A stretch of DNA of 64,000 bases, from the NCBI RefSeq assembly GCF_051401765.1, contig NW_027480601.1, positions 372,001 to 436,000 on the forward strand. Direction: 5' to 3'. Origin of the DNA: Calliopsis andreniformis. Taxonomy: Eukaryota; Arthropoda; Insecta; Hymenoptera; Andrenidae. Position 1 is the first letter of the stretch, and every line of letters begins with the position of its first letter. The notes beneath the pieces are model-generated. The model was not told the origin of the DNA and made no database searches. It worked only from the letters and a program-made list of their open reading frames with translations. The position numbers were made by a program, and so were the translations under genes. This document shows, piece by piece, positions 27,535-39,860 of the stretch.

Positions 27535-28714
27535 TCAATAGAAGATCATCAATTCACAGTTTCCAATACACAATACTGAATCTGCAATCTTCAAATCTGT
27601 ATCCACAAACATCAATACTCATCATTCAACCCTCAACACTCAGTCCGCAATCCTCAATCTTCAATACTCAATCCTCAATCCTCAAACCTGATTCCTCAAT
27701 CTTCAATCCTCAATACTCAATCTTCAATCCTCGATCCTCAATCCTCAATCCTGAATTCTCAATCCTCAAACCTCAATTCACAGACTTCAAACATCAATAC
27801 TCAACCCTCAGTCCTCGACCTCAATCGACAACCCTCAATCCTCAATCCTCAATTTTCAATCATTAATAATCAATCTTCAATCCTCAATCCTCGATCCTCA
27901 ATCCTCAACCCTCAATCCTCAATGTTCAGTCCTCAATACCGAATCCTCAAACTTCAATCCTCAATCCTCAATCTTCAATCCTCAATCTTAATCACCAATC
28001 CTCAATACTCAATCTTCAATCCTGAATCCTCAATCCTCAATCCTCAATCCTCAATCTTCAATTCTCAATACTCAATCTTCAATCCTCAATCCTCAATCCT
28101 CAATCCTCAGTCCTCAATCTTCAATCCTCAATACTCAATCTTCTGTAATCAATCCTCAATTCTCAATTCTCAAAACTCAATCCTCAATCGTCAATCCTCA
28201 ATCCCCAATCCTCAATCTTCTATCCTCAATCCTCAATCCTCAATCCTCAATACTCAATCTTCAATCCACAATACTCAATCTTCAATCCTCAATCCTCAAT
28301 CCTCAATCCTCAATCCTCAATCCTCAATCCTCAATCTTCAATCCTCAATACTCAGTCTTCAATCCTCAATTCTCAATCCTCAATCCTCAATCCTCAGACC
28401 TCAAACAGCAATACTCAACCCTCAGTCCTCGTTCTCAATACACAACCATCAATACTCAATCGTCAATCTTCAATCTTCAATATTCAATCTTCAGTTCTCA
28501 ATCCTCAATCCTCGATCATCAATCCTAAATCCTCAATATTCAAACAGCAATACCCAATCCTCAGTCTTCAATCCGCAATCCTCAATCATCAATCCTCAAT
28601 CCTCAATCCTCAATCCTCAATCCTCAGTCCTCAAACCTCAAACCTGAATCCCCAACCCTGAATCCTCAATCTTCAGACCTCAGTCCTCAACAATCAGTTG
28701 TCAATTCACAATCC
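27535..28714 (+). repeat. 1,180-bp higher-order unit (copy 3 of 3)
   Basis: Offset 3,870 bp from copy 2. Its A module carries a private TCTGTATCC change near 27597, and it keeps the CAATACCGAATCC form. Confidence 0.85.
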
Positions 28715-29296
28715 TCAATAGAAGATCATCAATTCACAGTTTTCAATACTCAATACTCAAACTGCAATCATCAAATCTCTATCCACAAACATCAATTCTC
28801 ATCACTGAACACTCAACACTCAGTCCCCAATCCTCAATCTTCAATCCTCAATCCTCAAACCGCAATCCTCAATACTCAATCTTCAATCCTCAATTCCCAA
28901 TCCTCAGTCTTCATTCCTCAATCCTCAATCCTCAATTCTCAATCCTCAATCCTACAATCCTCAACCTTCAATCCTCAATACTCAGTCTTCAATCCTACAA
29001 TCCTCAACCTTCAATCCTCAATACTCAGTCTTCAATGCTCAATCCTCAATCCTCAATCCTCAATCCTCAACTCTCAATCCTCAATCCTCAGTCCTCAGTC
29101 CTCAAACCTCAATCCTCAACCCTCAGCCCTCATCCTCAATCCTCAATCCTCAATCTTCAATCCTCAATCCTCAACCCTCAACCCTCAGTAATCAATCCTC
29201 AATCCTCAGTCCTCAAACCTCAATGCTGATTCCTGAATCCTGAATCCTCAATCTTCAGACATCAGACCTCAGCTGTCAGACGTCAATCCACAATCC

Positions 29297-29765
29297 TCGA
29301 TAGAATATCATCAATTCACAGTTTTCAATACTCAATACTCAATCTGCAATCTTCAGACCTCTATCCCCAAACATCAATTCTCATCACTCAACCCTCAACA
29401 CTCAGTCCCCAATCCTCAATCTTCAATCCTCAATCCTCAATCCGCAATCCTCAATCCTCAATGTTCGATCCACAATACTCAATCCTCAGTCCTCAAGCCT
29501 CAGTCCTGAATCCTCAATCCTGAATCCTGAATCTTCAGCCCTCAGTCCTCAACAATCAGTTGTGAATCCTCAATCCTCAATAGAATATCCTCAATTCACA
29601 GTTTTCAATACTCAATACTCAATCTGCAATCTTCAGACCTCTATCCCCAAACATCAATTCTCATCACTCAACCCTCAACACTCAGTCCCCAATCCTCAAT
29701 CTTCAATCCTCAATCCTCAATCCGCAATCCTCAATCCTCAATGTTCGATCCACAATACTCAATCT
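29297..29765 (+). repeat. 280-bp tandem duplication around two A modules
   Basis: A modules at 29297 and 29577 are exactly 280 bp apart (40 heptamers) and are followed by the same string with the rare variant ATGTTCGATCC (29461 and 29741). Where other blocks have this string (about 911, 26384, 33468, 50591) it reads ATGTTCAATCC. The shared private base marks this as a local, recent duplication. Confidence 0.82.
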
Positions 29766-31372
29766 TCAATCCTCAATCCTCAATCCTCAATCCTCAATCC
29801 TCAATCCTCAATCGTCAATCTTCAATCCTCAATACTCAATCTTCTGTAATCAATCCTCAATTCTCAATCCTCAATACTCAATCCTCAATGCTCAATCCTC
29901 AATCCTCAATCCTCAATCCTCAATCATCAAACCTCAATCTTCAATCCTCAGTCCCAAATCCTCAATCTTCATTACCCAATCCTCAATCCTCATTCTTCAA
30001 TACTCAATACCCAATCCTCAATCTTCAATCCTCAATCCTCAATCCTCAATTCTCAATCCTCAATCCTCAGTCCTCAATCTTCAATCCTCAATACTCAATC
30101 TTCTGTAATCAATCCTCAATTCTCAATCCTCAATACTCAATCCTCAATCGTCAATCCTCAATCGCCAATCCGCAATCTTCAATCCTCAGTCCCGAATCCT
30201 CAATCTTCATTACTCAATCCTCAATCCTCATTCTTCAATACTCAATACCCAATCCTCAATCTTCAATCCTCAATCCTCAATCCTCAATTCTCAATCCTCA
30301 ATCCTCAGTCCTCAATCTTCAATCCTCAATACTCAATCTTCTGTAATCAATCCTCAATTCTCAATCCTCAATACTCAATCCTCAATCGTCAATCCTCAAT
30401 CCCCAATCCTCAATCTTCAATCCTCAATCCTCAATCCTCAATCCTCAATCCTCAATCCTCAATCCTCAATCTTCAATCCTCAATACTCAGTCTTCAAACC
30501 TCAATTCTCAATCCTCAATCCTCAATCCTCATTCGTCAATAATCAATACCCAATCCTCAGTCTTCAATCCTCAATCCTCAATCCTCAATTCTCAATCCTC
30601 AATCCTCAATCCTCAGACCTCAAACAGCAATACTCAACCCTCAGTCCTCGTCCTCAATACACAACCATCAATACTCAATCGTCAATCTTCAATCTTCAAT
30701 ATTCAATCTTCAGTTCTCAATCCTCAATCCTCGATCCTCAATCCTAAATCCTCAATATTCAAACAGCAATACCCAACCCTCAATCTTCAATCCGCAATCC
30801 TCAATCATCAATCCTCAATCCTCAATCCTCAATCCTCAATCCTCAGACCTCAAACCTCAGACCTGAATCCCCAATCCTGAATCCTCAATCGTCAGACCTC
30901 AGTCCTCAACAATCAGTTGTCAATTCACAATCCTCAATAGAAGATCATCAATTCACAGTTTTCAATACACAATACTCAATCTGCAATCTTCAAATCTCTA
31001 TCCACAAACATCAATTCTCATAATTCAACCCTCAACACTCAGTCCCCAATCCTCAATCTTCAATCCTCAATCCTCAAACCGCAATCCTCAATACTCAACC
31101 TTCAATCCTCAATACTCAATCATCAATCCTCAATCTTCAATCCTCAATCCTCAATCCTCAATCCTCAACCCTCAGCCCTCATCCTCAATCCTCAACCCTC
31201 AGCCCTCATCCTCAATCCTCAATCCTCAATCTTCATTCTTCAATCCTCAATCCTCAAGCCTCAATCCTCAATCCTCAATCCTCAGTCCTCGAACCTCAAT
31301 CCTGAATCGTCAATCCTGAATCATCAATCTTCAGACCTCAGACCTCAACAGTCAGACGTCAATACTCAATCC

Positions 31373-31491
31373 TCAATAGAATATCATCAATTCACAGTTT
31401 TCAATACTCAATACTCAATCTGCAATCTTCAAATCTCTATCCACAAACATCAGTTCTCATCACTGAACCCTCAACACTCAGTCCCCAATCC
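31373..31491 (+). repeat. Module A, subtype A4 (representative)
   Basis: Preceded by CAGTCAGACGTCAAT and two near-consensus heptamers, with TCAATAG as unit 1 and AATATCA as unit 2. Copies start at 31373, 36516, 43516, 45010 and 56464. Copies at 42896 and 55920 are close but have CAGTCGTCAATTC upstream. A4 appears in the blocks that also carry module B, so A4 and B were duplicated together. Confidence 0.85.
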
Positions 31492-31728
31492 TCAATCTTC
31501 AATCCTCAATCCTCAGTCCTCAATTCTCAATATTCAATCCTCAGTCCTCAGTCCTCAAACCTCAATCCTCAACACTCAGCCCTCATCCTCAATCCTCAAT
31601 CGACAATCCGCAATCCTCAATCCTCAATCCTCAATCCTCAATCCTCAATCCTCAATCCTCAATCCTCAATCCTTAATCCTCAATCTTGAATCCTCAATCC
31701 TGAACCCTCGATCCTCAACCCTCCATCC

Positions 31729-31840
31729 TCAATAAAATATCCCCAATTCTCAGTTTTCAATGCTCAATTAGCAACCTTCATACCTCAATCTACAGACAAC
31801 AATTCTGGACCCACAATCCTCAACCCTCAGTCCTCAATCT
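31729..31840 (+). repeat. Module B copy 1 (16 diverged heptamers)
   Basis: Markers: unit 1 TCAATAA, 2 AATATCC, 4 TCAGTTT, 7 GCAACCT, 8 TCATACC, 10 ACAGACA, 11 ACAATTC, 12 TGGACCC. It aligns with module A unit by unit if one A unit (5, 6 or 7) is missing. This is the leftmost B module; none was seen in the first 31.7 kb. Confidence 0.9.
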
Positions 31841-34568
31841 TCAATCCTCAGTCCTCAATCCTCAATCCTCAATCCTCAATCCTCAATCCTCAATCCTCAA
31901 TCCTCAATCCTCAATCCTTAGTCCTCAAACCACAGTCCTCAATCATCAATCCTCAGTTCGTAACCCTTAATCCTCAATCTTCAATCCTGAATCTTCAATA
32001 CTCAACATTCAATCCTCAATCCTCAATCCCCAATATTCAATGCGCAATCCTCAATTATCAAACCACAATCCTCAACCCGCAGTCCTCAATCCTCAATCCC
32101 CAATCCTCAATTCTCAATCCTCAATTCTCAAACCTCAATCCTCAATCCTCAATACTCAATCTTCAATCCTCAATCCTCAGTCCTCAATCTTCAATACTCA
32201 ATGCTCAATCCTCAACACTCAATCCTGAGTCCTCAATCCTCAATCCTCAATCCTCAATCCTCAAACCTCAATCCTCAATCCTCAAACCTCAATCCTCAAT
32301 CTTCAATCCTCAATACTCAATCTTCAATCCTCAATCCTCAAGCCTCAATCCTCAATCCTCAATCCTCAATCCACAATCCTCAACCTTCAATCCTCAATAC
32401 TCAGTCTTCAATGCTCAATCCTCAATCCTCAATCCTCAATACTCAATTCTCAATCGTCAATCTTCAGTCCTCAATACACAACCTTCAATCCTCATTCTTC
32501 AATCCTCAATACCCAATCCTCAATCTTCAATCCTCAATCCTCAATCCTCAATTCTCAATCCTCAATCCTCAGTCCTCAATCTTCAATCCTCAATACTCAA
32601 TCTTCTGTAATCAATCCTCAATTCTCAATCCTCAATACTCAATCCTCAATCGTCAATCCTCAATCCCCAATCCTCAATCTTCAATCCTCAATCCTCAATC
32701 CTCAATCCTCAATCCTCAATCCTCAATCTTCAATCCTCAATTCTCAATCCTCAATCCACAATCCTCAACCTTCAATCCTCAATACTCAGTCTTCAATGCT
32801 CAATCCTCAATCCTCAATCCTCAATACTCAATCCTCAACCGTCAATCTTCAATCCTCAATACTCAATCTTCAATCCTCAATCCTCAATCCTCAATCCTCA
32901 ATCCTCAATTCTCAATCGTCAATCTTCAATCCTCAATCCTCAACCCTCAATCGTCAGGCATCAATTCTCAATACTCAATCTTCAGTCCTCTATCCTCAAT
33001 CCTCATTCCTCAATGCTCATTCTTCAATCCTCAATACCTAATCCTCAATCTTCAATCCTCAATCCTCAATCCTCAACTCTCAATCCTCAATCCTCAGTCC
33101 TCAGTCCTTAAACCTCAATCCTCAACCCTCAGCCCTCATCCTCAATCCTCAATCCTCAATCTTCAATCCTCAATCCTCAACCCTCAACCCTCAGTAATCA
33201 ATCCTCAATCCTCAGTCCTCAAACCTCAATCCTGAATCCTGAATCCTGAATCCTCAATCTTCAGACATCAGACCTCAACTGTCAGACGTCAATCCACAAT
33301 CCTCGATAGAATATCATCAATTCACAGTTTTCAATACTCAATACTCAATCTGCAATCTTCAGACCTCTATCCCCAAACATCAATCCTCATCAATCAACCC
33401 TCAACACTCAGTCCCCAATCCTCAATCTTCAATCCTCAATCCTCAATCCGCAATCCTCAATCCTCAATGTTCAATCCACAATACTCAATCTTCAATCCTC
33501 AATCCTCAATCCTCAATCCTCAATCCTCAATCCTCAATCCTCAGTCCTCAATCTTCAATCCTCAATACTCAGTCTTCAAACCTCAATCCTCAATCCTCAA
33601 TCCTCAATCCTCAATCCTCATTCGTCAATAATCAATACCCAATCCTCAATCTTCAATCCTCAATCCTCAATCCTCAATTCTCAATCCTCAATCCTCAGTC
33701 CTCAATCTTCAATCCTCAATACTCAATCTTCTGTAATCAATCCTCAATTCTCAATCCTCAATACTCAATCCTCAATCGTCAATCCTCAATCGCCAATCCG
33801 CAATCTTCAATCCTCAGTCCCGAATCCTCAATCTTCATTACTCAATCCTCAATCCTCATTCTTCAATACTCAATACCCAATCCTCAATCTTCAATCCTCA
33901 GTCCTCAATCCTCAATTCTCAATCCTCAATCCTCAGTCCTCAATCTTCAATCCTCAATACTCAATCTTCTGTAATCAATCCCCAATACTCAATCCTCATT
34001 ACTCAATCCTCAATCGTCAATCCTCAATCCCCAATCCTCAATCTTCAATCCTCAATCCTCAATCCTCAATCCTCTATCCTCAATCCTCAATCCTCAATCT
34101 TCAATCCTCAATACTCAGTCTTCAAACCTCAATCCTCAATCCTCAATCCTCAATCCTCAATCCTCATTCGTCAATAATCAATACCCAATCCTCAATCTTC
34201 AATCCTCAATCCTCAATCCTCAATTCTCAATCCTCAATCCTCAATCCTCAGACCTCAAACAGCAATACTCAACCCTCAGTCCTCGTCCTCAATACACAAC
34301 CATCAATACTCAATCGTCAATCTTCAATCTTCAATATTCAATCTTCAGTTCTCAATCCTCAATCCTCGATCCTCAATCCTAGATCCTCAATATTCAAACA
34401 GCAATACCCAATCCTCAATCTTCAATCCGCGATCCTCAATCATCAATCCTCAATCCTCAATCCTCAATCCTCAATCCTCAGACCTCAAACCTCAGACCTG
34501 AATCCCCAATCCTGAATACTCAATCTTCAGACCTCAGTCCTCAACGATCAGTTGTCAATTCACAATCC

Positions 34569-34610
34569 TCAATAGAAGATCATCAATTCACAGTTTTCAA
34601 TACACAATAC
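34569..34610 (+). repeat. Truncated module A, sister of the copy at 1755
   Basis: Breaks after the same sixth unit as the copy at 1755 and runs into the same following spacer and E module. The blocks are about 32.8 kb apart. Confidence 0.85.
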
Positions 34611-35600
34611 TCAATCCTCAATCCTCAATCCTCAATCCTCAATCCAAAATCTTCAATCCTCAATACTCAATCTGCAATCCTCAATCCTCAGTCCTCACTC
34701 CTCAATACTCATTCTTCAATCCTCAATACCGAATCCTCAATCTTCAATCCTCAATCCTCAATCCTCAATTCTCAATCCTCAAACCTCAATCCTCAGACTT
34801 CAAACATAATACTGAATCCTCAGTCCTCGTCCTCAATCGACAACCCTCAATCCTCAATCCTCAATCTTCAATAATTAATAAACAATCTTCAATCCTCAAT
34901 TCTCGATCCTCAATCCTCAACCCTCAATCCTCAATGTTCAGTCCTCAATACCGAATCCTCTATCTTCAATCCTCAATCCTCAATCTTCAATCCTCAATCT
35001 TAATCTCCAAACCTCACTACTCAAACTTCAATCCTCAATCCTCAATCCTCAATCCTCAATCCTCAATCTTCAATCCTCAATACTCAATCTTCAATCCTCA
35101 ATCGTCAATCCTCAATCCTCAATCCTCAATCCCCAATCTTCAATCCTCAATACTCAATCTGCAATCCTCAATCCTCAGTCCTCACTCCTCAATACTCATT
35201 CTTCAATCCTCAATACCGAATCCTCAATCTTCAATCCTAAATCCTCAATCCTCAATTCTCAATCATCAAACCTCAATCCTCAGACTTCAAACATCAATAC
35301 TCAACCCTCAGTCCTCGTCCTCAATCGACAACCCTCAATCCTCAATCCTCAATCTTCAATCATTAATATTCAATCTTCAATCCTCAATCCTCAATCCTCA
35401 ATCCTCAACCCTCAATCCTCAATGTTCAATCCTCAATACCCAATCCTCAATCTTCAATCCTCAATCCTCAATCCTCAAGCCTCAATCCTCAATCCTCAAT
35501 CCTCAATCCTCAGTCCTCAAACCTCAGTCCTGAATCCTCAATCCTGAATTCTCAATCTTCAGCCCTCAGTCCTCAACAATCAGTTGTGAATCCTCAATCC

Positions 35601-35719
35601 TCAATAGAATATCCTCAATTCACAGGTTTCAATACTCAATACTCAACCTGCAATCTTCAAATCTCTATCCACAAACATCAATTCTCATCACTCAACACTC
35701 AACACTCAGTCCCCAATCC
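35601..35719 (+). repeat. Module A, subtype A3 (representative)
   Basis: Recognised by GTTGTGAATCC upstream, AATATCC as unit 2, CACAGGTTTC across units 3-5, and CTCAACCTGCAATC near units 7-8. Copies start at 35601, 35895, 38299, 38586, 42057 (unit 1 TCAATTG), 47064 and 47358. Related copies with GTTGTTAATCC upstream and CAGTTTTC start at 3075, 38949 and 47721. The copy at 29577 has the A3 upstream sequence but A2-like later units. All but the 3075 and 29577 copies lie between 35 and 48 kb. Confidence 0.88.
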
Positions 35720-37011
35720 TCAATCTTCAAACCTCAATCCTCAATCCTCAATCCTCAATCCTCAATCTTCAATCCTCAATAATCAATCCTCAATCCTCAA
35801 TCCTCAGTCCTCAAACCTCAATACTGAATCGTCAATCCCGAATCCTCAATCTTCAGCCCTCAGTCCTCAGCTATCAGTTGTGAATCCTCAATCCTCAATA
35901 GAATATCCTCAATTCACAGGTTTCAATACTCAATACTCAACCTGCAATCCTCAAATCTCCATCCACAAACATCAATTCTCATCACTCAACCCTCAACAGT
36001 CAGTCCCCAATCCTCATTCTTCAATCCTCAATCCTCAATCCTCAATCCTCGATCGTCAATCTTCAATCCTCAATACTCAATCTTCAATCCTCCATCCTCA
36101 TTCCTCAATCCTCAATCCTCAATCCTCAATCGCCAGGCTTCAATCCTCAATACTCAACCTTCATTCCTCAATCCTCAATCCTCATTCCTCAATCCTCATT
36201 CTTCAATCCTCAATACCCAATCCTCAATCTTCAATCCTCAATCCTCAATCCTCAACTCTCAATCCTCAATCCTCAATCCTCAGTCCTCAGTCCTCAAACC
36301 TCAATCCTCAACCCTCAGCCCTCATCCTCAATCCTCAACCCTCAGCCCTCATCCTCAATCCTCAATCCTCAATCTTCATTCTTCAATCCTCAATCCTCAA
36401 GCCTCAATCCTCAATCCTCAATCCTCAGTCCTCGAACCTCAATCCTGAATCGTCAATCCTGAATCATCAATCTTCAGACCTCAGACCTCAACAGTCAGAC
36501 GTCAATACTCAATCCTCAATAGAATATCATCAATTCACAGTTTTCAATACTCAATACTCAATCTGCAATCTTCAAATCTCTATCCACAAACATCAGTTCT
36601 CATCACTGAACCCTCAACACTCAGTCCCCAATCCTCAATCTTCAATCCTCAATCCTCAATCCTCAATCCTCAATCCTCAATCTTCAATCCTCAATACTCA
36701 ATCTTCAATCCTCAATCCTCAATCCACAATCCTCAATCCTCACTCTTCAATCCACAATACCCAATCCTCAATCTTCAATCCTCAATCCTCAGTCCTCAAT
36801 TCTCAATCCTCAATCCTCAGTCCTCAGTCCTCAAACCTCAATCCTCAACACTCAGCCCTCATCCTCAATCCTCAATCGACAATCCGCAATCCTCAATCCT
36901 CAATCCTCAATCCTCAATCCTCAATCCTCAATCCTCAATCCTCAATCCTCAATCCTTAATCCTCAATCTTGAATCCTCAATCCTGGAGCCTCGATCCTCA
37001 ACCCTCCATCC

Positions 37012-37123
37012 TCAATAAAATATCCCCAATTCTCAGTTTTCAATGCTCAATTAGCAACCTTCATACCTCAATCTACAGACAACAATTCTGGACCCACAAT
37101 CCTCAACCCTCAGTCCTCAATCT
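37012..37123 (+). repeat. Module B copy 2
   Basis: Lies 5,283 bp from copy 1 inside a collinear duplicated block and shares its ACAGACA unit 10. It is preceded by a private variant TGGAGCC where copy 1 has TGAACCC. Confidence 0.9.
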
Positions 37124-38026
37124 TCAATCCTCAGTCCTCAATCCTCAATCCTCAATCCTCAATCCTCAATCCTCAATCCTCAATCCTCAATCCTCAATCC
37201 TCAGTCCTCAAACCACAGTCCTCAATCATCAATCCTCAGTTCATAACCCTTAATCCTCAATCTTCAATCCTGAATCTTCAATACTCAACATTCAATCCTC
37301 AATCCTCAATCCCCAATATTCAATGCGCAATCCTCAATTATCAAACCACAATCCTCAACCCGCAGTCCTCAATCCTCAATCCCCAATCCTCAATTCTCAA
37401 TCCTCAATTCTCAAACCTCAATCCTCAATCCTCAATACTCAATCTTCAATCCTCAATCCTCAGTCCTCAATCTTCAATACTCAATGCTCAATCCTCAACA
37501 CTCAATCCTCAGTCCTCAATCCTCAATCCTCAATCCTCAAACCTCAATCCTCAATCCTCAAACCTCAATCCTCAATCTTCAATCCTCAATACTCAATGTT
37601 CAATCCTCAATCCTCAAGCCTCAATCCTCAATCCTCAATCCTCAATCCCCAATCTTCAATCCTCAATATTCAATCTGCAGTCCTCAATCCTCAGTCCTCA
37701 CTACTCAATCCTCATTCTTCAATCCTCAATACCGAATCCTCAATCTTCAATCCTCAATCCTCAATCCTCAATCCTCAATCCTCTATCCTCAATCGTCAGT
37801 CTTCAATCCTCAGTGCACAACCTTTAATCCTCAATACTCAATCCTCAATCTTCAATCCTCATCCTTCAATCCTCAATACCCAATCCTCAATCTTCAATCC
37901 TCAATCCTCAATCCTCATTTCTCAATCCTCAATCCTCAGTCCTCAGACCTCAAACCTCAATACCGAATCCTCAATCTTCAATCCTAAATCCTCAATCCTC
38001 AACTCTCAATCCTCAATCCTCAATCC

Positions 38027-38144
38027 TCAGACTTCAAACATCAATACTCAACCCTCAGTCCTCGTCCTCAATCGACAACCCTCAATCCTCAATCCTCAAT
38101 CCTCAACCCTCAATCCTCAATGTTCAATCCTCAATACCCAATCC
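38027..38144 (+). repeat. Module E, short form (seven units deleted, 118 bp)
   Basis: Lacks the middle of E including the TTAATAT unit; exactly 49 bp (seven heptamers) are missing. Other short copies start at 46785, 60514 and 62604. This is the only E form seen to the right of 46 kb. Confidence 0.85.
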
Positions 38145-38298
38145 TCAATCTTCAATCCTCAATCCTCAATCCTCAATCCTCAATCCTCAACCCTCAATCC
38201 TCAATCCTCAGTCCTCAAACCTCAGTCCTGAATCCTCAATCCTGAATCCTCAATCTTCAGCCCTCAGTCCTCAACAATCAGTTGTGAATCCTCAATCC

Positions 38299-39860
38299 TC
38301 AATAGAATATCCTCAATTCACAGGTTTCAATACTCAATACTCAACCTGCAATCTTCAAATCTCTATCGACAAACATCAATTCTCATCACTCAACACTCAA
38401 CACTCAGTCCCCAATCCTCAAACCTCAATCCTCAATACTCAATCCTCAATCCTCAATCTTCAATCCTCAATACTCAATCCTCAATCCTCAATCCTCAGTC
38501 CTCAAACCTCAATCCTGAATCCTCAATCCTGAATCCTCAATCTTCAGCATACAGTCCTCAACTATCAGTTGTGAATCCTCAATCCTCAATAGAATATCCT
38601 CAATTCACAGGTTTCAATACTCAATACTCAACCTGCAATCTTCAAATCTCTATCCACAAACATCAATCCTCATCACTCAACCCTCAACACTCAGTCCCCA
38701 ATCCTCAATATTCAAACCTCATTTCTCAACCCTCAATCCCCAGTCCTCAGTCCTCAAACCTCAATCCTCTACCCTCATCCCTCATCCTCAATCCTCAATC
38801 GACAATCCGCAATCCTCAATCTTCAATCCTCAATCCTCAATCCTCAATCCTCAATCCTCAGTCCTCAAACCTCAATCCTGACTCCTCAATCCTGAATCCT
38901 CAATCTTCAGCCCTCAGTCCACAACAATCCGTTGTTAATCCTCAATCCTCAATAGAATATCCTCAGTTCACAGTTTTCAATACTCAACACTCAATCTGCA
39001 ATCTTCAAATCTCTATCCACAAACATCAATTTTCATCACTCAACCCTCAACACTCAGTCCTCAATTTTCAATCCTCAATCCACAATTCTCAATCTTCAAT
39101 CCTCAATACTGAATCTTCAATCCTCAATCCTCAATCCTCAATCCTCAATTCTCAATCCTCAATCCTCAGTCCTCAATCTTCAATCCTCAATACTCAATCT
39201 TCTGTAATCAATCCTCAATTCTCAATTCTCAATACTCAATCCTCAATCGTCAATCCTCAATCCCCAATCCTCAATCTTCTATCCTCAATCCTCAATCCTC
39301 AATCCTCAATACTCAATCTTCAATCCACAATACTCAATCTTCAATCCTCAATCCTCAATCCTCAATCCTCAATCCTCAATCCTCAATCCTCAATCTTCAA
39401 TCCTCAATACTCAGTCTTCAATCCTCAATCCTCAATCCTCAATCCTCATTCGTCAATAATCAATACCCAATCCTCAGTCTTCAATCCTCAATCCTCAATC
39501 CTCAATTCTCAATCCTCAATCCTCAATCCTCAGACCTCAAACAGCAATAGTCAACCCTCAGTCCTCGTCCTCAATACACAACCATCAATACTCAATCGTC
39601 AATCTTCAATCTTCAATATTCAATCTTCAGTCCTCAATCCTCAATCCTCGATCCTCAATCCTAAATCCTCAATATTCAAACAGCAATACCCAATCCTCAA
39701 TCTTCAATCCGCAATCCTCAATCATCAATCCTCAATCCTCAATCCTCAATCGTCAATCTTCAATCCTCAATACTCAATCTTCTGTAATCAATCCTCAATT
39801 CTCAATCCTCATACTCAATCCTCAATCCTCAATCCTCAATCCTCAATCCTCAATCCTCAA
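38299..39860 (+). repeat. Dispersed duplicate block, partner 47.06-48.6 kb
   Basis: Three consecutive A modules (38299, 38586, 38949) match 47064, 47358 and 47721, and D at 39530 matches 48309. Offsets are 8,765, 8,772, 8,772 and 8,779 bp, changing by exactly one heptamer each time. Shared rare strings include AACCTCATTTCTCAA and TCCGTTGTTAATCC. Confidence 0.85.

Larger units (their letters stand above)
31250..32330 (+). repeat. Dispersed duplicate block, partner 36.4-37.6 kb
   Basis: Collinear with about 36,390-37,610. The offset is about 5,143 bp at the A4 modules (31373/36516) and 5,283 bp at the B modules (31729/37012), so the two differ by 140 bp (20 heptamers) in between. Shared rare strings include TCAGTTCGTAACCC versus TCAGTTCATAACCC after the B module, and AATATTCAATGCGC at 32033 and 37316. 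Confidence 0.8.

Noticed and set aside
29461..29480. TCGATC-type strings as a regulatory operator
   Set aside because: TCGATCC is a common variant heptamer found throughout the array and shows no link to any gene.
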